Positions 24,226 to 36,314 of a stretch of DNA of 64,000 bases are shown here, piece by piece. How positions within the stretch are numbered: the first letter of the stretch is position 1; every line of letters starts with the position of its first letter. The notes beneath the pieces were generated by a model. The model was not told the origin of the DNA, made no database searches, and saw only the letters and a program-made list of their open reading frames with translations. This stretch comes from Climacium dendroides. Taxonomy: Eukaryota > Streptophyta > Bryopsida > Hypnales > Climaciaceae. The translations under genes and the position numbers were made by a program. Location: NCBI GenBank assembly GCA_950106755.1, contig OX467082.1, positions 22,072,001 to 22,136,000 on the forward strand, written 5' to 3'.

Positions 24226-26154
24226 ATGATGAAGGCTAATAAGTCTCGGGAGTTCGCTCAAGATGCGAATGCTCGCGCCAAAAGCAATTAAACAATGAGT
24301 CAGTTTCCAGATTTAAGTACTGGGAGATCCAAAGACCTCTCACTGAATTCGATTAATAATAAGGGTTTGGGGGGTTTGGGGTTTGGAAGTATGAATTATC
24401 AATAGAGTTTTGATTTTGCGACTTTGATTGTCTGCATATTTGTTTGCGCAGGTACAAGGATGACGATTTGAATCCACAGAGAAAGAATCTCAGCATTGAA
24501 AGGCCTTCGAGAAATGTGTAAGTTCGCAATTTCAAACTCTTTTCAATTCCAATTTCTGTTTAGTAGTACGTACGAATGGATCGGTTCCATACGCGACCTT
24601 CGCAATTGGTCAATTCGTACAGATGTCCTTCTGTTCCTGAATCTTTTAATTGGGTTTGGACGTTAATCACATTTAAGGAAGGGCGATTATGGAGTGACTT
24701 AGAACGAGGCTTCAATTGTTTACCGGGTTTGGGGATGCAGACCCAACATTTCAGCGGCGCTTTTCTTCAAACTCAACTCTGCACTTGGGCCTCCGTACCA
24801 GGTTCTGGTGGATAACAATTTTTATCAACTTCTTTGTTCAAAACAAGGTATGAATCTAGAGTATTTTACCTGCTTTTGGTAACACAGCAGTTTTTTTCCA
24901 TGGGCACTCTTTCCTGGGTGTGGAAAGTTGTTTAATCGTGAGACAGTGACGCGAAGCTGGAATCTGATGAATTAATGATACTTTTTATTTCTTTTCTTAA
25001 TTTAAACGAATTTAGTATCAGAATTCAGATTTTGAATTTGAATGTATTGTTACTGGTTTGCAGTTGGACTTCGAGAAGGATGATGGACTGTTTGTATGCT
25101 AAATGTGAGTAACATGCTATCGCAATAGGTTCACTATTGTTTGTTAGATCCTTGTCAATAGACGTGTAGCAATTTCGTATTGTTAGGTTTGGACAATTTT
25201 TGACCACTTGACACTTTATATTCAAATTCCACGTCATCTTCCAAGGGGTTCTACTGATCACATGCCGACTCGTGCCACTTGTTGGGACAAGGGGATTATT
25301 TTTTGTGGAAACCAACTTAAGTGGGGTATTTCATCAAGTTTTCTGGTTGATTGAATCCGCGGATCTGAGCGGTTTTGGAGGGCACAGGTACTCCTTGTAT
25401 CACAGATTGTGTAATGGCTGAGCTAGAGAAATTGGGTCAGAAGTACCAAGTTACAGTGAGGTATTTTCACTTCCGTTTGGTGTAGTAAGTGTGTCTCCTG
25501 GTTCATTCTTCTTATTTTGCTCACTTAGCGGCTGATTCTTTGAAAATGCGAACCTTCAGTAACTTCTTTTGGTCAGAATAAGTTCATCAGAAGATGCAGC
25601 AGTGTTCAATAACAATTACTAGGTTAAACTTATAAATTGCCAACAATTGCTTCTTCTGTCTGGTTACTGATGTTGTAATTGTAATTTTTGTATTTCTGCT
25701 CAGTGACTTGTGAGGGTATAGGCTTTGTCCTTGTTGTTTCGAAGTACAGAATAGTTTATGGTGTGGAGTATATATTTTCTGTCAAATATTTTTGTGGAAA
25801 TGATTGGCAGGGTTGCTTAGGATCCACGATTCGAGACCTTACCTCGCGCTCACAAGGGTACAGACGCTTATGACTGCATTGTGGAGCGTGTTACTCTAGT
25901 GAGACATATTCTCACCCTACTGGTTTGCTTTGTCTTTCTGTGAAAACAACGGAACGCTGCAATTGCAGCATTCTTTTCTCTGGGATATACTTCTTGACTA
26001 TTCGCTATGATGAAGTTCAATCTCCTGCAAGTTTTCATTGCACAGCTCTTGTTCAACTACTTCTGGCGTTAACGACCTTGTCATGGTCATTGTGCAGAAT
26101 AAATGCTACATTGTTGCCACATGCGATCGGGATTTGAAGCGTTGCATTCTTAAG
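24226..26154 (+). pseudogene. FCF1: FCF1 pseudogene (PIN-domain pre-rRNA processing factor), unprocessed
   Basis: FCF1 is a nucleolar PIN-domain protein of the small-subunit processome, needed for early 18S rRNA processing. Seven exon remnants read in order: 24226-24296 (FA, then MRMLAPKAIK), 24452-24517 (LNPQRKNL), 24741-24847 (FFKLNSALGPPYQVLVD), 25064-25104 (LDFEK, then MMDCLYAKC), 25388-25460 (TDCVMAELEKLGQKY), 25811-25898 (DPRFETLPRAHKG) and 26098-26154 (KCYIVATCDRDLKR). Introns are retained, so this is not a retrocopy. Lesions seen: a frameshift in exon 1 and a missing GT donor after it; an extra T in exon 3; a 2-base loss in exon 4; an in-frame TAG where lysine is expected in exon 6; and no recognisable final exon carrying the IPGVPIMY-type C-terminus. 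The first PIN aspartate survives (VDNN, usually VDTN). The intact parent gene must lie elsewhere. Confidence 0.88.
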
Positions 26155-26250
26155 GTCAGACTATTACATATGCTTAGAGAACACTGTTTTGCTTGTCTCA
26201 TTTAGTACATTTATCATCTTCTCAGCATCCCTATTTTTGTCAGAAGCCAA

Positions 26251-26456
26251 AGATCATGATTTGGGGTAAATTGTTGCAATTTGGGTGTAGATCAAAAACT
26301 AACTGAATAACTGAATTTCTAACTCAAGGACTGCACTCCTAGAGCTAGACAGATCATGATTTGGGGTAAATTGTTGCAATTTGGGTGTAGTTCAAAAACT
26401 AATTGAATAACTGAATTTCTAACTCAAGGACTGCACGCACTCCTAGTGCTAGACAG
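26251..26456. repeat. Tandem duplication, 2 x about 100 bp
   Basis: AGATCATGATTTGGGGTAAA starts at 26251 and again at 26351. The copies are nearly identical apart from a 4-base insertion (GCAC) near the end of the second and a few substitutions. It lies directly after the last FCF1 exon remnant, where the final intron or exon would be expected. Confidence 0.92.
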
Positions 26457-26459
26457 TCA

Positions 26460-28930
26460 GTGACAGAAAATGAGGGGAGCTACGCCAGCAATTTATTTTG
26501 TGTAATTAGGTTCTCAGAATTTGGCGAAGGACGCAGCGAATGATTCTTGAAATATGTGTTACTTTCACCAACTCCACACTAATGGAAGTGGTAGTTTATC
26601 TACTAACCACGTGCTGTTGTCCATTGCCTTCTGAGAGCATCTTTACTCAATTCAAAGAATACCATCACATTGAAGGAGATTACGATCCATCCCAATGGCC
26701 GGGAAAACCTGCAGCCAATTCAAAGTTTGGCGGTAGAATTGGGAAAGAAAACGGTTGCATTTTTTAAAAAAAGGATGTGAAATCGGAAAGAATTTGGTAG
26801 GGCGGGAAATCAACTGGTGCCCCAAAACAAAACTCAAGTATATTTTAACCACCACCAAGTAAATTTTAGTTGCCATGAGATAATAATTAGTGGCTAATAT
26901 CTAGGTGGGCAAGATACTTGGATGAGGTGGACAAGGTACCAATTTTGGAGGGTAGGTATTGATATAGGTGGGTACAAGGCTTGGTTGTTAGAGCTAAGGA
27001 TTGACAAGAACAATGCTTTGCAATAGTCATCAACTCAATGCATTGCCCTAAATTATTTGACTCATACCAAATTGTTGACCATGAAGAACAAAACATTAAG
27101 AAATGGTTTGGGTCAACAACAAGGGAAGAAGAAATTTTGAAAAAAGCAAAGCAAAGTTCTGACAATTGAAAATTGAAGACAACAAGAAGGTTGCTTTTGA
27201 GCTTCAAACACAAGCCCTTTACATCTATTGATCAAATTGAGTACATGTACTCCAACTATGAATATGTAGAAAAATCTCACCCAATCCAAGGACCTTTATT
27301 TTCACTTAGACCTAAACATCTAAAGGAGCAAAGTTTGGACAATCAAAACTATGGAAAGCTAACCAAGGAAACATTGGAGCTTCCATATACAAATCTTTGA
27401 CATCCATTGGCCAAATTGAACTATGAATCCCAACTATGACTAAAGACGTTGTGAAATCTTAGCCAATAAAGGAAGGACCCTACACCTAAACCAAGGATGC
27501 AATATTCATTACTACTTTCAATATGAAAATCTCTTTTTATCGAGTGTCAATTTGAGTTTGCAGGAAATTGTTGGGCTCCTAAGAAATTGATATTCCAGAA
27601 AATTAACCGATAGATAGATTTTGCAGTTGAGAGGATGCAACCGCTGACCATTGAAGAAAACTCTACTTTACTTATTATTATTTCCAATTGAAAGTAGTAA
27701 TGAATATTGTTTAAGTTAATATCAGTTTCCAAGTTAACCTGTAATGTCTAATTAGTTTGTATATATTTTTTCTGGATTGTGGCTGGCATCTCCACGAAAA
27801 TGAAGACTTGGGAGCTTCTCGGTTTTCGTCCAGGAGAGTTGTTTTCAGTTGCCGACACTGCAATTCAGAAGCAAATCTCAAATTCCAAGTGTGTTTCAAT
27901 TCAAAGAGCCTTTCAATAACTAGCCACATGAGAGACGGTAACCGCAACAACCAGTTGAGCCAAAACTTGAGCTCAGTCGGTATCTCAAGACTCTACTTAT
28001 TATTATTTCCAATTGCAGATGAGACTTACAAAGGTGTTTTAAATTAATTTGCACTTGGATGGTATTTACTGGAACACTGGAATACTGACTCATACGAAGT
28101 CGCGTCCGTGGTACTTTCTTTGATTCACCGACAGTCACTATGTTTCAACCAGAGTTGTGCGGTTATCGCTTGTTTTAAAATTCCATTGTATATAATTCTA
28201 TTGAAGAAAGTTCAGTTTTCGAAGAGCCTATGCAGGTCATAGTCTTTGAAATCTTCATAAAATATTTAAGGGTGGACTTGTGGTACCAAGGTAGATAGCA
28301 ATATTGGTGTAAAAAAATGTATCTCTTGTAGCGGAGTATTCATATATCTACCCTACCCAACACGTCTAAATGGGTGGATATCTCGACATCCAGCCAACAC
28401 TGATTCCCACCCTCACTAACAAGATTACGGTATATTGTAGGTATGCTGACATGAGTAAATTCAAATGGAATTTCCTGTGATTTAAGGTCTGCTATTTTGT
28501 GTATTTAAGATCAATGAGCTGACGATTTGTCTACCGAATGTTTTACCACGAATTTGAAGTCTGCTCTCAGTCTGTCTGCGAACTGATCGATATCCCTCGA
28601 AAGTTTGTTTCCACAATTCACTGAGAATAGTGGGTTTGAGAGTTATTACGGGAGTGAAATATATAGTGCGGATGCTTTCTCTCTCAATTCAGCTCAGTTA
28701 CGTTCTAGTCAATTCATACAACCAGAAAAAAGTTTTTCCGCTGTCGGCGACAGGAAACTTAGTCTCTGCTGTAAGTTGGTCACAAGAGTATGAAGATTGT
28801 TGATGTCAGTGATCTCAACTTTGAAAACCGGTACCCACCTGCTTGGAAAAATTGCTGGAGAAACTAAGGTAAGTCAAGAAGCATGAGTTGTTAAAGAAAG
28901 CAAGTGCAGCACTGGCAAGGGACGGAAGTG
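26460..28930. other. Intergenic DNA, no gene recognised
   Basis: Several open frames of 60-108 codons occur on both strands with no motif I recognise. A 23-base block, starting CTTATTATTATTTCCAATTG, occurs twice about 0.3 kb apart (near 27671 and 27996). A strong donor context CTAAG/GTAAGT near 28869 is preceded by a short open stretch but has no recognisable protein. The lost 3' part of the FCF1 relic could lie here, but I could not find it. Confidence 0.4.
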
Positions 28931-28933
28931 TTG

Positions 28934-29457
28934 GGTAAACCAGCCTATGACAGGCAGAATGGCTGGTTTGCCTTGTTGACATTTTTGATCAATTTTAAAT
29001 TTTTTTCCCTCATAAAAACAAACATGAGAAACAAATAGAGCAATTGAAAATTTATTATTTTGATAATGTATAAATTTGTTATGAATTTTTGAAGTGTGTT
29101 GGCTAATTGGTTTAAAATAGTCTTTAGACTACTCCAAAACCACCCAAAACTGTACCTGTAATGGTCATCTTACCACCAAAAGCAATTATAATATCTCCTA
29201 ACATGGCCATGACACAAAGGATTAAAAAAGTTAGTTCTTGTAATGAATTTACACTAGAAAGGTAGAAGTTCCCAAAGTAGTTACTAATAACTCCATTACC
29301 ATCACCCCAGGGTTTGCTTTTGACTACTAACCAATCTCATGAAGAACCAATCTCATTTATTAGCAAAAGTCTACCATAGGTTGATGTAAGATTGTCATGA
29401 GTGATTATCTAGGTGTATACATTGGGCGGTTTGCCTATCATCGGCTAATTTATTTAG
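28934..29457. mobile_element. MITE family D, long form, copy 1
   Basis: It starts GGTAAACCAGCCTATGACAG and ends TCATCGGCTAATTTATTTAG, an imperfect inverted repeat. The whole body aligns with 37367-37878, with shared blocks such as TTATGAATTTTTGAAG(T/C)GTG, CTAACATG(G/A)CCA and ACTAACCAATCT. Non-coding. Confidence 0.75.
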
Positions 29458-29480
29458 GTTTTCTTTTTTTCTATAACAGT

Positions 29481-29670
29481 GAGATCTCTAGAAATGTGCA
29501 TTCCCTAGTCACGTTCCCTAGTCATTCTCTGCAAGGAGGGATACATGGGCTTTGTTTCATGGCATTTGGGAACTACAATGTGAAAGTTATTGAATTTTGA
29601 AGCTTTTATGAATTAAAAAATTACTTTTATTTTGATTTTGATTATGGCAACAATATAAAGTACACTATTT
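29481..29670. repeat. Dispersed repeat E, AT-decayed copy
   Basis: It aligns with 44048-44260 from GAGATCTCT through GGGCTTTGTTTC(A/G)TGG and TATTGAATTTTGAAG to TGGCAAC. The 44-kb copy is rich in CpG, and here the same positions mostly read TG or CA, for example AACAATATAAAGTACAC against AACGGCACAGGGCACAC. This is the expected decay of methylated cytosine. Confidence 0.7.
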
Positions 29671-29716
29671 ATTGTTAAGATATAGGAACTAGTGTGTTTT
29701 TTTCCATTTTTCATGA

Positions 29717-29947
29717 AGTGCCAAAGTAGCAATGTAAATTATTATAGTGATGCTCCAAATTTCAACATTCATCCCCATATTGGATAGAAAATATCAAATT
29801 TGTATATATCACATATTTCTAATTCTATCTTCATCTACAATCTAGTGATTTCATCCAAGTGTTTTTTTAATTTGAAGTTTTATAGCAAAAAACTTTATGA
29901 CTTTTTGCCATTTTTTAGCCAAAATTTCTTTTGTGCAATTTGGCACT
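29717..29947. repeat. AGTGCCA-family repeat, copy 3
   Basis: It begins AGTGCCAAAGTAGCAATG and ends GTGCAATTTGGCACT, giving an inverted terminus of about 14 bases with few mismatches. At 231 bp it has the clearest ends of the three copies in the window. No coding capacity. Confidence 0.78.
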
Positions 29948-30394
29948 AGAAAGCAAAAAAAGCCCTAGTACGAAATCCATAAAGCAACTGAGCTATAAAA
30001 GCTTTCTTTAACATAGAGGGACATTTTTCTTTCTTCAATGCACTAATTGCATCTGTCAATGTATAAATGGTAAACATATGTATCAAGGGGTGGACACATT
30101 TTGTGACCTATGTGGTTCCAACTTCAAAATTCATAACTAATTCTATGAAGATCCAAAAAATATGAAACAACCTAGGTTATATGTCAATTCCATTTGTCTT
30201 TCAATGAAGTTTCACTAAAAATATATATCAATGAAGTCGCTTCTCCAAATTGAGAATTACCTCTCAATCCTTAAATGATAGTCTAAGCCCTTCATGCTTG
30301 GTTTAAAGTGAATCTTTGACAGAAAATGGCTTCAGGATTTTTTTTAGAATGTTCCAATCTATGAGATTTGCTTCTATAGTAAATAAAGGTTGTC

Positions 30395-30863
30395 ACGTAG
30401 AGTTTGGTGCACTCCTTGCATTCTAGAAACTTTGAGTCTTAGAGCCCTTTTCAAAGTTTAGTTTAGGAATATTAAAAAGTAGATTTTGGGGGGCATTTTC
30501 GAGGAGCACCAATGGTCAATTAATTGTTGAATGTGAGATCATCATTTTGTAGGCATTTAGTGTATGCCCAAAACTATGTGTCGCTTTTTGTTCCTCTTCC
30601 TAGAGCTTCATCCCCTTCAATTGGGAAATATTCAAAGAGATACAAAAAATAAGAATGAACAATGTTGATTGACCCCTTTGATCATTTCATTTGTCCTTTG
30701 ATTGATGATGAATGGATAGAGGGAGAACTACTACTTGGAGTTTATTTATTGGTTCCAAATAGCAACTGAAAATCAAATCTAGCCAATTCACAATATCACA
30801 AAGTACAATCATTTAGGGACAAAAATTAAGGCCTAGAAGAAGATCATTTTAGGACGGAGATAA
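30395..30863 (-). mobile_element. Stowaway-like MITE, reverse partial copy
   Basis: The right end AGATCATTTTAGGACGGAGA followed by TAATA is the inverse of a Stowaway terminus. Reading backwards, the body matches 1003-1558, with shared blocks for the fifth-of-kilobase stretch containing CTTCAATTG, GAGCATATAC-like and TTTAGTATATGC-like sequence. The other terminus is not preserved. Confidence 0.6.
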
Positions 30864-32691
30864 TATTTTTTTAAATTTTCTTTTGGATAATATGTGTCCT
30901 ATTATCAACTTTTTAGCAAACTAATTTGTGTCCAATTCAAATAAGCAATTGAAGAATTATGAGGTGAAATGTGTTTTTGATCTTACAATTTGTTCAAGTT
31001 GATGAGTTGTTTTGAAATTTAGTTGAAAATCCATGAAAAAAATTCAAGAAAAAAACACTCAAATACAAAAAGGTTTTCTTGTTCTCCTGCTTGTTCTTTA
31101 ACTATTTGTATTGAAAAACTAAGACTAAATTGGATATAACTTTGTAATTACCAATCAAAATTTTATGAAATATCTCTTGCATATAAGACAATACTTGTGT
31201 GCATCTTCATGTAAAATCCTAAACATTGAATCAAAAAATTGAGATTACAATTACTTGCCCAAAATTGATAAAGTCCAAAAATACCTCTATATGATGTAGG
31301 GATTAAGGATTAAAGGGTAGACTATACACATATGAACCTCCTACCTTTAGTTAGTACAAAATTACTTCAATTGTATATAATCTACTTTCCAAAATGATAA
31401 TGTTCTTGTACTTGTTCCTAGTTGGTTGTGCATTTTGATGTAGGGGTTTGAGGTAGAACAAAGGGAAGAATTCAAAATGAAAGAGACCCAAATTCATTCT
31501 TTCATTGTCTCCTAATTATTTGTGACAATTGCTAACTTAAGTGTACCTACAATTATTAACAATGCTAGTGTGTGAGCATGAAAATGTGAGCATGTGAGAC
31601 TTGAGCATATGTATAAGTAGATATCTTACAACTATTGAAAGTGCTTTTAATATAAACACCTATTATATAGGTATCTATAACATAATTACACTATAACTAT
31701 GGAAGGGTTTTATAATATAAACACCTATAATATAGGTGTATAGTCTTCTAGATTCATGGCCAGGCTCATGCTCCTAAATTTACATAATAGCAACCCTCTA
31801 CCCACAATCATCATTGTCTAAAAAAGAATGCCTACATTTGAATCAAAAAGCAATACTAAAAACAAGACATTGATTACCTAAAATGTAAATAGTTAGAATA
31901 TGAAAGACAATGAGACCCTAAGATCAATTATTTATACATTTGTAGAAAACAATTTGAAAATTCATAATTTAATCATGTAGTGTCCAAAAATTGCACATTA
32001 GAGTGTTTTAGCATTTTCTTTCATTCACATGCCAAAAGATCCAATAAAAATAATTTGTATTTAATAAAAAAGTTTGTAATGAAATTAAGAAACCATAAAA
32101 CTTGATATTCATTCTTTAGAAAATCATTAATAAAGAGGTTAAACATAACCCAAAATATAACTAAATTAATAATAATACTAAATAAATATTAAAATTTAAT
32201 ATTTCAATTCCAATGGTGGCAATATTTTAGTAAGCAATCTAAGCTACTTTGTACAAATTCTATTGGTGACAATTATCAAAACTATTTGCAACTCCGATTT
32301 CGTCTTATATGGGCTTTATGAAGTGTTACCATTATATCATTAAATTAAGATTATGAATGTCTTCAACTTTACACATAGTGCAATGTGGCTATAAAATATT
32401 ATAACCTTCAGTGAATGGTTTTGATTCTTTTCAAAGACAATGTATCTTGAACTTTAAGGTTTCTTCAAGTCTTGACTTTCAGAATTCATAAAATTACCAA
32501 ACTTTGCTCCAATAGAAAAAAATGAACTTTTTTACAATTTTCATGTGCCTTTGTACACTTTAAAGTATCCTATGAATAATTAAAACTTTGACTCTATTAA
32601 TGCATATCAACTTAAAATGAACACTCCTATATAGTTCTATCTTAGATCAATTAATTCACAAAGTAGAAACTCCGATACAAAAGTTTGACTC
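30864..32691. other. AT-rich intergenic DNA
   Basis: No gene is seen. Two copies of a short block containing ATATAAACACCTAT(A/T)ATATA lie near 31660 and 31715, each with the local palindrome ACCTATAATATAGGT or a close variant. Confidence 0.45.
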
Positions 32692-32987
32692 CAATAGGAG
32701 ATTCATAAAGTACCCATTTAAGATCTAATAATTAATTTGGAGAGGTTAAACTTTTTGAGTAAATTTTACTTGAGAGATAAATGGAATTGGCATCAAACCC
32801 AATTCATTTCACATGGTTTGGAACCGTTTGTGGAAATAGTTATGAATTTTTAAAGTTGAAATGCACTGGTCACAAAAAGCGTTCACCTCTTAAAATGTAC
32901 ACTATTTATATATTGCTGGTACAATGAAAAATCAAAATGTACCTCTACATTAATGAATGCTCGAGAGCTTTATAGATCTCCTACCTT
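32692..32987 (+). mobile_element. MITE family A, diverged copy
   Basis: It starts AATAGGAGATTCATAAAGTA and ends CTTTATAGATCTCCTACCTT, an inverted repeat related to the family A termini. The interior keeps GAATTGGCATCAAACCC and AGTTATGAATTTTTAAAGTT in the family order. A TA overlaps the right end. Confidence 0.68.
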
Positions 32988-34144
32988 AGAAGATGGGCAC
33001 CTAAAATGCACCACTAATCCAAAACCACAATCATCAATCTATGTACATTTCAAAAATTAATATGTACCGAGAATAAAGGTGCCATTGACTAGACAGTTCC
33101 AATCAATGTACATTGAAATTGCTAATGACCACACACACTACCACTAATTGATACCACCACATATTGTGTGGTGAAGGTTTCTAGGGTTTTTTCACAAAAT
33201 TTAAAGCTTGTAGCCATTAAATTGTAACAAATTTGGAAGAAGAAACCTTTTTGCACATTTGTTTTTGGAAGTAAATCATAACATAGCATTGAATAATTGT
33301 GCCAAGTTTCAAAGCTTGTAAGTTCCTATTGTATTGTGTGTGAAGGATTTGAATTTTGTATGTGCAGTGGTTGGCAATTCAAGATTACTCTAAGTATGTG
33401 GAAGAAACAATTTTAGAACCTCTACCAAAAAAAACTTTGATCCTCTATAACTTTTGTATATGATATCCAAATATCAGGTTCCTTTGTTATGTTGGAACCT
33501 CTTTTTACTTCCCAATAAGAAAATATGAAAATTCAACTAGTCTATTAATAGCAACAAAGGCAAAATAGCAAAAAGTGGTGTTTTTGTGGGTGCCCACTTC
33601 ATCAAGGTAGTATGCTCTAAAAGTGACCATTTAAGGACTAGTCTGCCTTTCTTCATAGGTTTTTGTAGACAAAGTATTTTTAGATCATTTTTCAGAAAAA
33701 GAAAAATAGATGTGGAACCAAACACAAGTGCCTTTGTACTTTCCCAAGCATTTTTGAATTACTCATAAATTTTCAAAAGACTTGGAGGCATAGGCACCTA
33801 TTTGTGACCATAGGTCTCCCAAAATTTGTCCACTTCCAACTTGTAAAGAGATTTGCGGGAAATTAAAGACAATAACTAGCTCTTACAATAGAAAAAAATA
33901 ATTTTTCCTTGATTCATTCAATGGCTAAAGTGTCCATCTAAGGATCACCTCATCTCCATTCTCTAGTTAATAATAGATGCAATTTGAAGGAGAAGGTCAA
34001 TTATACAACATACTACCCCTTTCATGGCAAAGAAAGTTCGCAACACTGATGGCAATTCCGTGGGCAGCATTCTTCATCCAATACAAAAGACCATGTCCAA
34101 ACTTTCATCCAAAATTGAAATGAATTCCATCTGATTTTCCCTCT
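32988..34144. other. AT-rich intergenic DNA
   Basis: No gene, RNA or repeat boundary is recognised. The opposed 60-62 codon frames near 33.5-33.8 kb have no motif. Confidence 0.4.
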
Positions 34145-35447
34145 AAGACCAAGGTTGTACAATGGCTTAGATTTTAAAATGGCTCACCTCCTCAAGTGTA
34201 CACTATTTGTACAGTGGGGTACAGCTCAATTACGAATTCTTGCATTCACAGTGAAAAAAAAGTTCACTGCTGCCCACTTTGACGCCCTCCCGAGGGCTGA
34301 AAAATTAATATTTTCTCACGAATTTTTTTTTACAAGATCCTCTTTATGCTAATAACATATGTGCCAAATTTCAAGTCCAAAAAATTTATACAAAAAAAGA
34401 TATTCAAACATGTACCAACATGTGTTGTTCAAAAAAAAATTTCACTAATACCAACTTTGACACCCTCCCAAAAATTGAAAAAAAAAGTTTTGGCCTTGAA
34501 ATTTTTGGTGTAAGATAAACTTAGTGAAACTAACTTATGTACAAAACTTCAAGTTCAAAAAAATTTCCCACAAAGAGTAGTTCAACTTCTACCAACATGT
34601 GTAGTTATGAATTTTTTTTCCATAACAACACATGCTGGTAGATTTTGAATATATCTTTTTTTAAGTAAATCTTTTGGCCTTGAAATTTCACACACATATT
34701 ACCAACATAGAGGTGATCTCATGCCAAAAATTTCATGGTACATAAACAATTTTTTTGCCCTTGGGAGGGTGTCAAAGTTGGGCCATAGTGAAATTGTTTC
34801 TCATGGCTACACCTATCAATTGGTAGAAGTTGAACTACTCTTTGTGGGAAATTTTTTTGAACTTGAAATTTTGCACATTAGTTAGTTTCACTAAGTTTAT
34901 CTTACACCAAAAATTTCAAGGCCAAAACTTTTTTTTTCAATTTTTGGGAGGGTGTCAAAGTTGGTATTAGTGAAATTTTTTTTTGAACAACACATGTTGG
35001 TACATGTTTGAATATCTTTTTTTGTATAAATTTTTTGGACTTGAAATTTGGCACATATGTTATTAGCATAAAGAGGATCTTGTAAAAAAAAATTCGTGAG
35101 AAAATATTAATTTTTCAGCCCTCGGGAGGGCGTCAAAGTGGGCAGCAGTGAACTTTTTTTTCACTGTGAATGCAAGAATTCGTAATTGAGCTGTACCCCA
35201 CTGTACATGCTGCTTTTTTTCATAGCCTTCAACAATGTTATAGATAGTGCCCATTTTAGGAGGTGAACCAGTTTTAGAGCCTTCTGCCATTCAACTTCAA
35301 AATTTTATTACTAATTCCTCGAAGCTCCAAAAAACATGAAATGACTTGGGTTAGATGTCAATTCCACTTGTCTTTCAAAGAAAATTTACTGGAAAAATAT
35401 TTGAAGATGTTTCACCTCCCCAAAATTCAGTTTCAGCGCTTAGGTAC
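34145..35447 (-). mobile_element. MITE family A, copy split by a 992-bp palindromic element
   Basis: The flanks of the palindrome join into one family A sequence. The left part is 34145-34211 (ATGGCTCACCTCCTCAAGTG) and the right part is 35204-35447 (CATGCTGC, then GACTTGGGTTAGATGTC, then CCTCCCCAAAATTCAGTTTC). Compared with 22926-23249 the sequence is continuous except for the insertion. The outermost terminus on the right is degraded. Confidence 0.75.
34212..35203. mobile_element. 992-bp foldback element with near-identical 382-bp arms, TA duplication
   Basis: The element begins CAGTGGGGTACAGCTCAATT and ends with its exact reverse complement, with TA outside both ends (34210-34211, 35204-35205). 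The arms (about 34212-34593 and 34822-35203) match almost base for base, so a plus-strand 65-codon and a minus-strand 75-codon frame share a 47-residue tail. That is a symmetry effect and not a gene. A motif GGGAGGG(T/C)GTCAAAGT recurs five times, twice in one orientation and three times in the other. Related empty sites exist at 9637-9638 and 23181-23182. No transposase. CAGTG ends plus TA suggest Tc1/mariner or pogo mobilisation, by inference. Confidence 0.88.
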
Positions 35448-35822
35448 CTAAATCAAGTCAGGGATTTCTTCAGTTCCGTGCCGTGCAGGAAAGTTTTCTA
35501 CGGAGCCAGTAAGTTAGTAAGTTACTTGGTGACACAAGGATAAGTTAAGCTTAGAGAAGGGCCCAGGGAGCAAAAGACACAGGGAAGCGGCTAAGTAACG
35601 TCGGGAGTCGGGACACTCGGCTGCCTGGTCAAACGAGTCTGCCACTTGCCAGGGGGTTCAGCTTTCAGCATCAACGGAAAAAGGACGCCCGCCGCTGCCG
35701 TGCGGCTGAGGTAAGGTGAGGTGAAGCCACCCATAACCGGTAACTTAAGCCATGGCAGAAAGTCATGACCTGCAGCAGTATTTGGCAAAGCAAAATAGTT
35801 ACTGGAAGTGCAAAGATAGAAA

Positions 35823-36160
35823 TGGCGCTGTAGCAGAAAGTTTGGGTGAATTTACAGCTTGAATTGAAATTACTGTGAATTACGAAAGCGTGAAGTTGGG
35901 CTCGACCCATGTCCAATGTCTAGAGTCTTACAAAATTGATCATTGGGAGAGTACTTGTAGGTAGCTTTGGCACACAAAAGGAGGCACAAATTGGCGTTGT
36001 AGCAGAAAGTTTGGTGAATTTACAACTTGAACTGAGATTACTGTGAATTACAAAAGCGTGAAGTTGGGGTCGACCTATGTCCAATGTCTAGAGTCTTACA
36101 AAATTGATCATTGAAAGAGTACTTGTAGGTGGCTTTGGCACACAAAAGGAGGCACAAGTT
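35823..36160. repeat. Tandem duplication, 2 x 169 bp
   Basis: TGGCG(C/T)TGTAGCAGAAAG begins each copy (35823 and 35992). They share GTGAATTTACA, AGCGTGAAGTTGGG, TGTCTAGAGTCTTACAAAAT and GGCACACAAAAGGAGGCACA. Around a dozen differences separate them. No gene reads through. Confidence 0.9.
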
Positions 36161-36314
36161 TTGTGGTAGTGTCGGAACTACATTGGTTATAAAACCCAGT
36201 TTCTTGGAACTCGAAATTAATGCAAATGAGTCCCACCCTCTCCTAGAAATTAAATGATTGCCTATGGGGCACTGGTTGGTAATGGGTGCCTTCACCTTAA
36301 GGTATATGACCTAA

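Noticed and set aside
34155..35290. Plus- and minus-strand frames sharing an identical C-terminal half
   Set aside because: The identity results from the palindromic transposon arms, not from paralogous genes.
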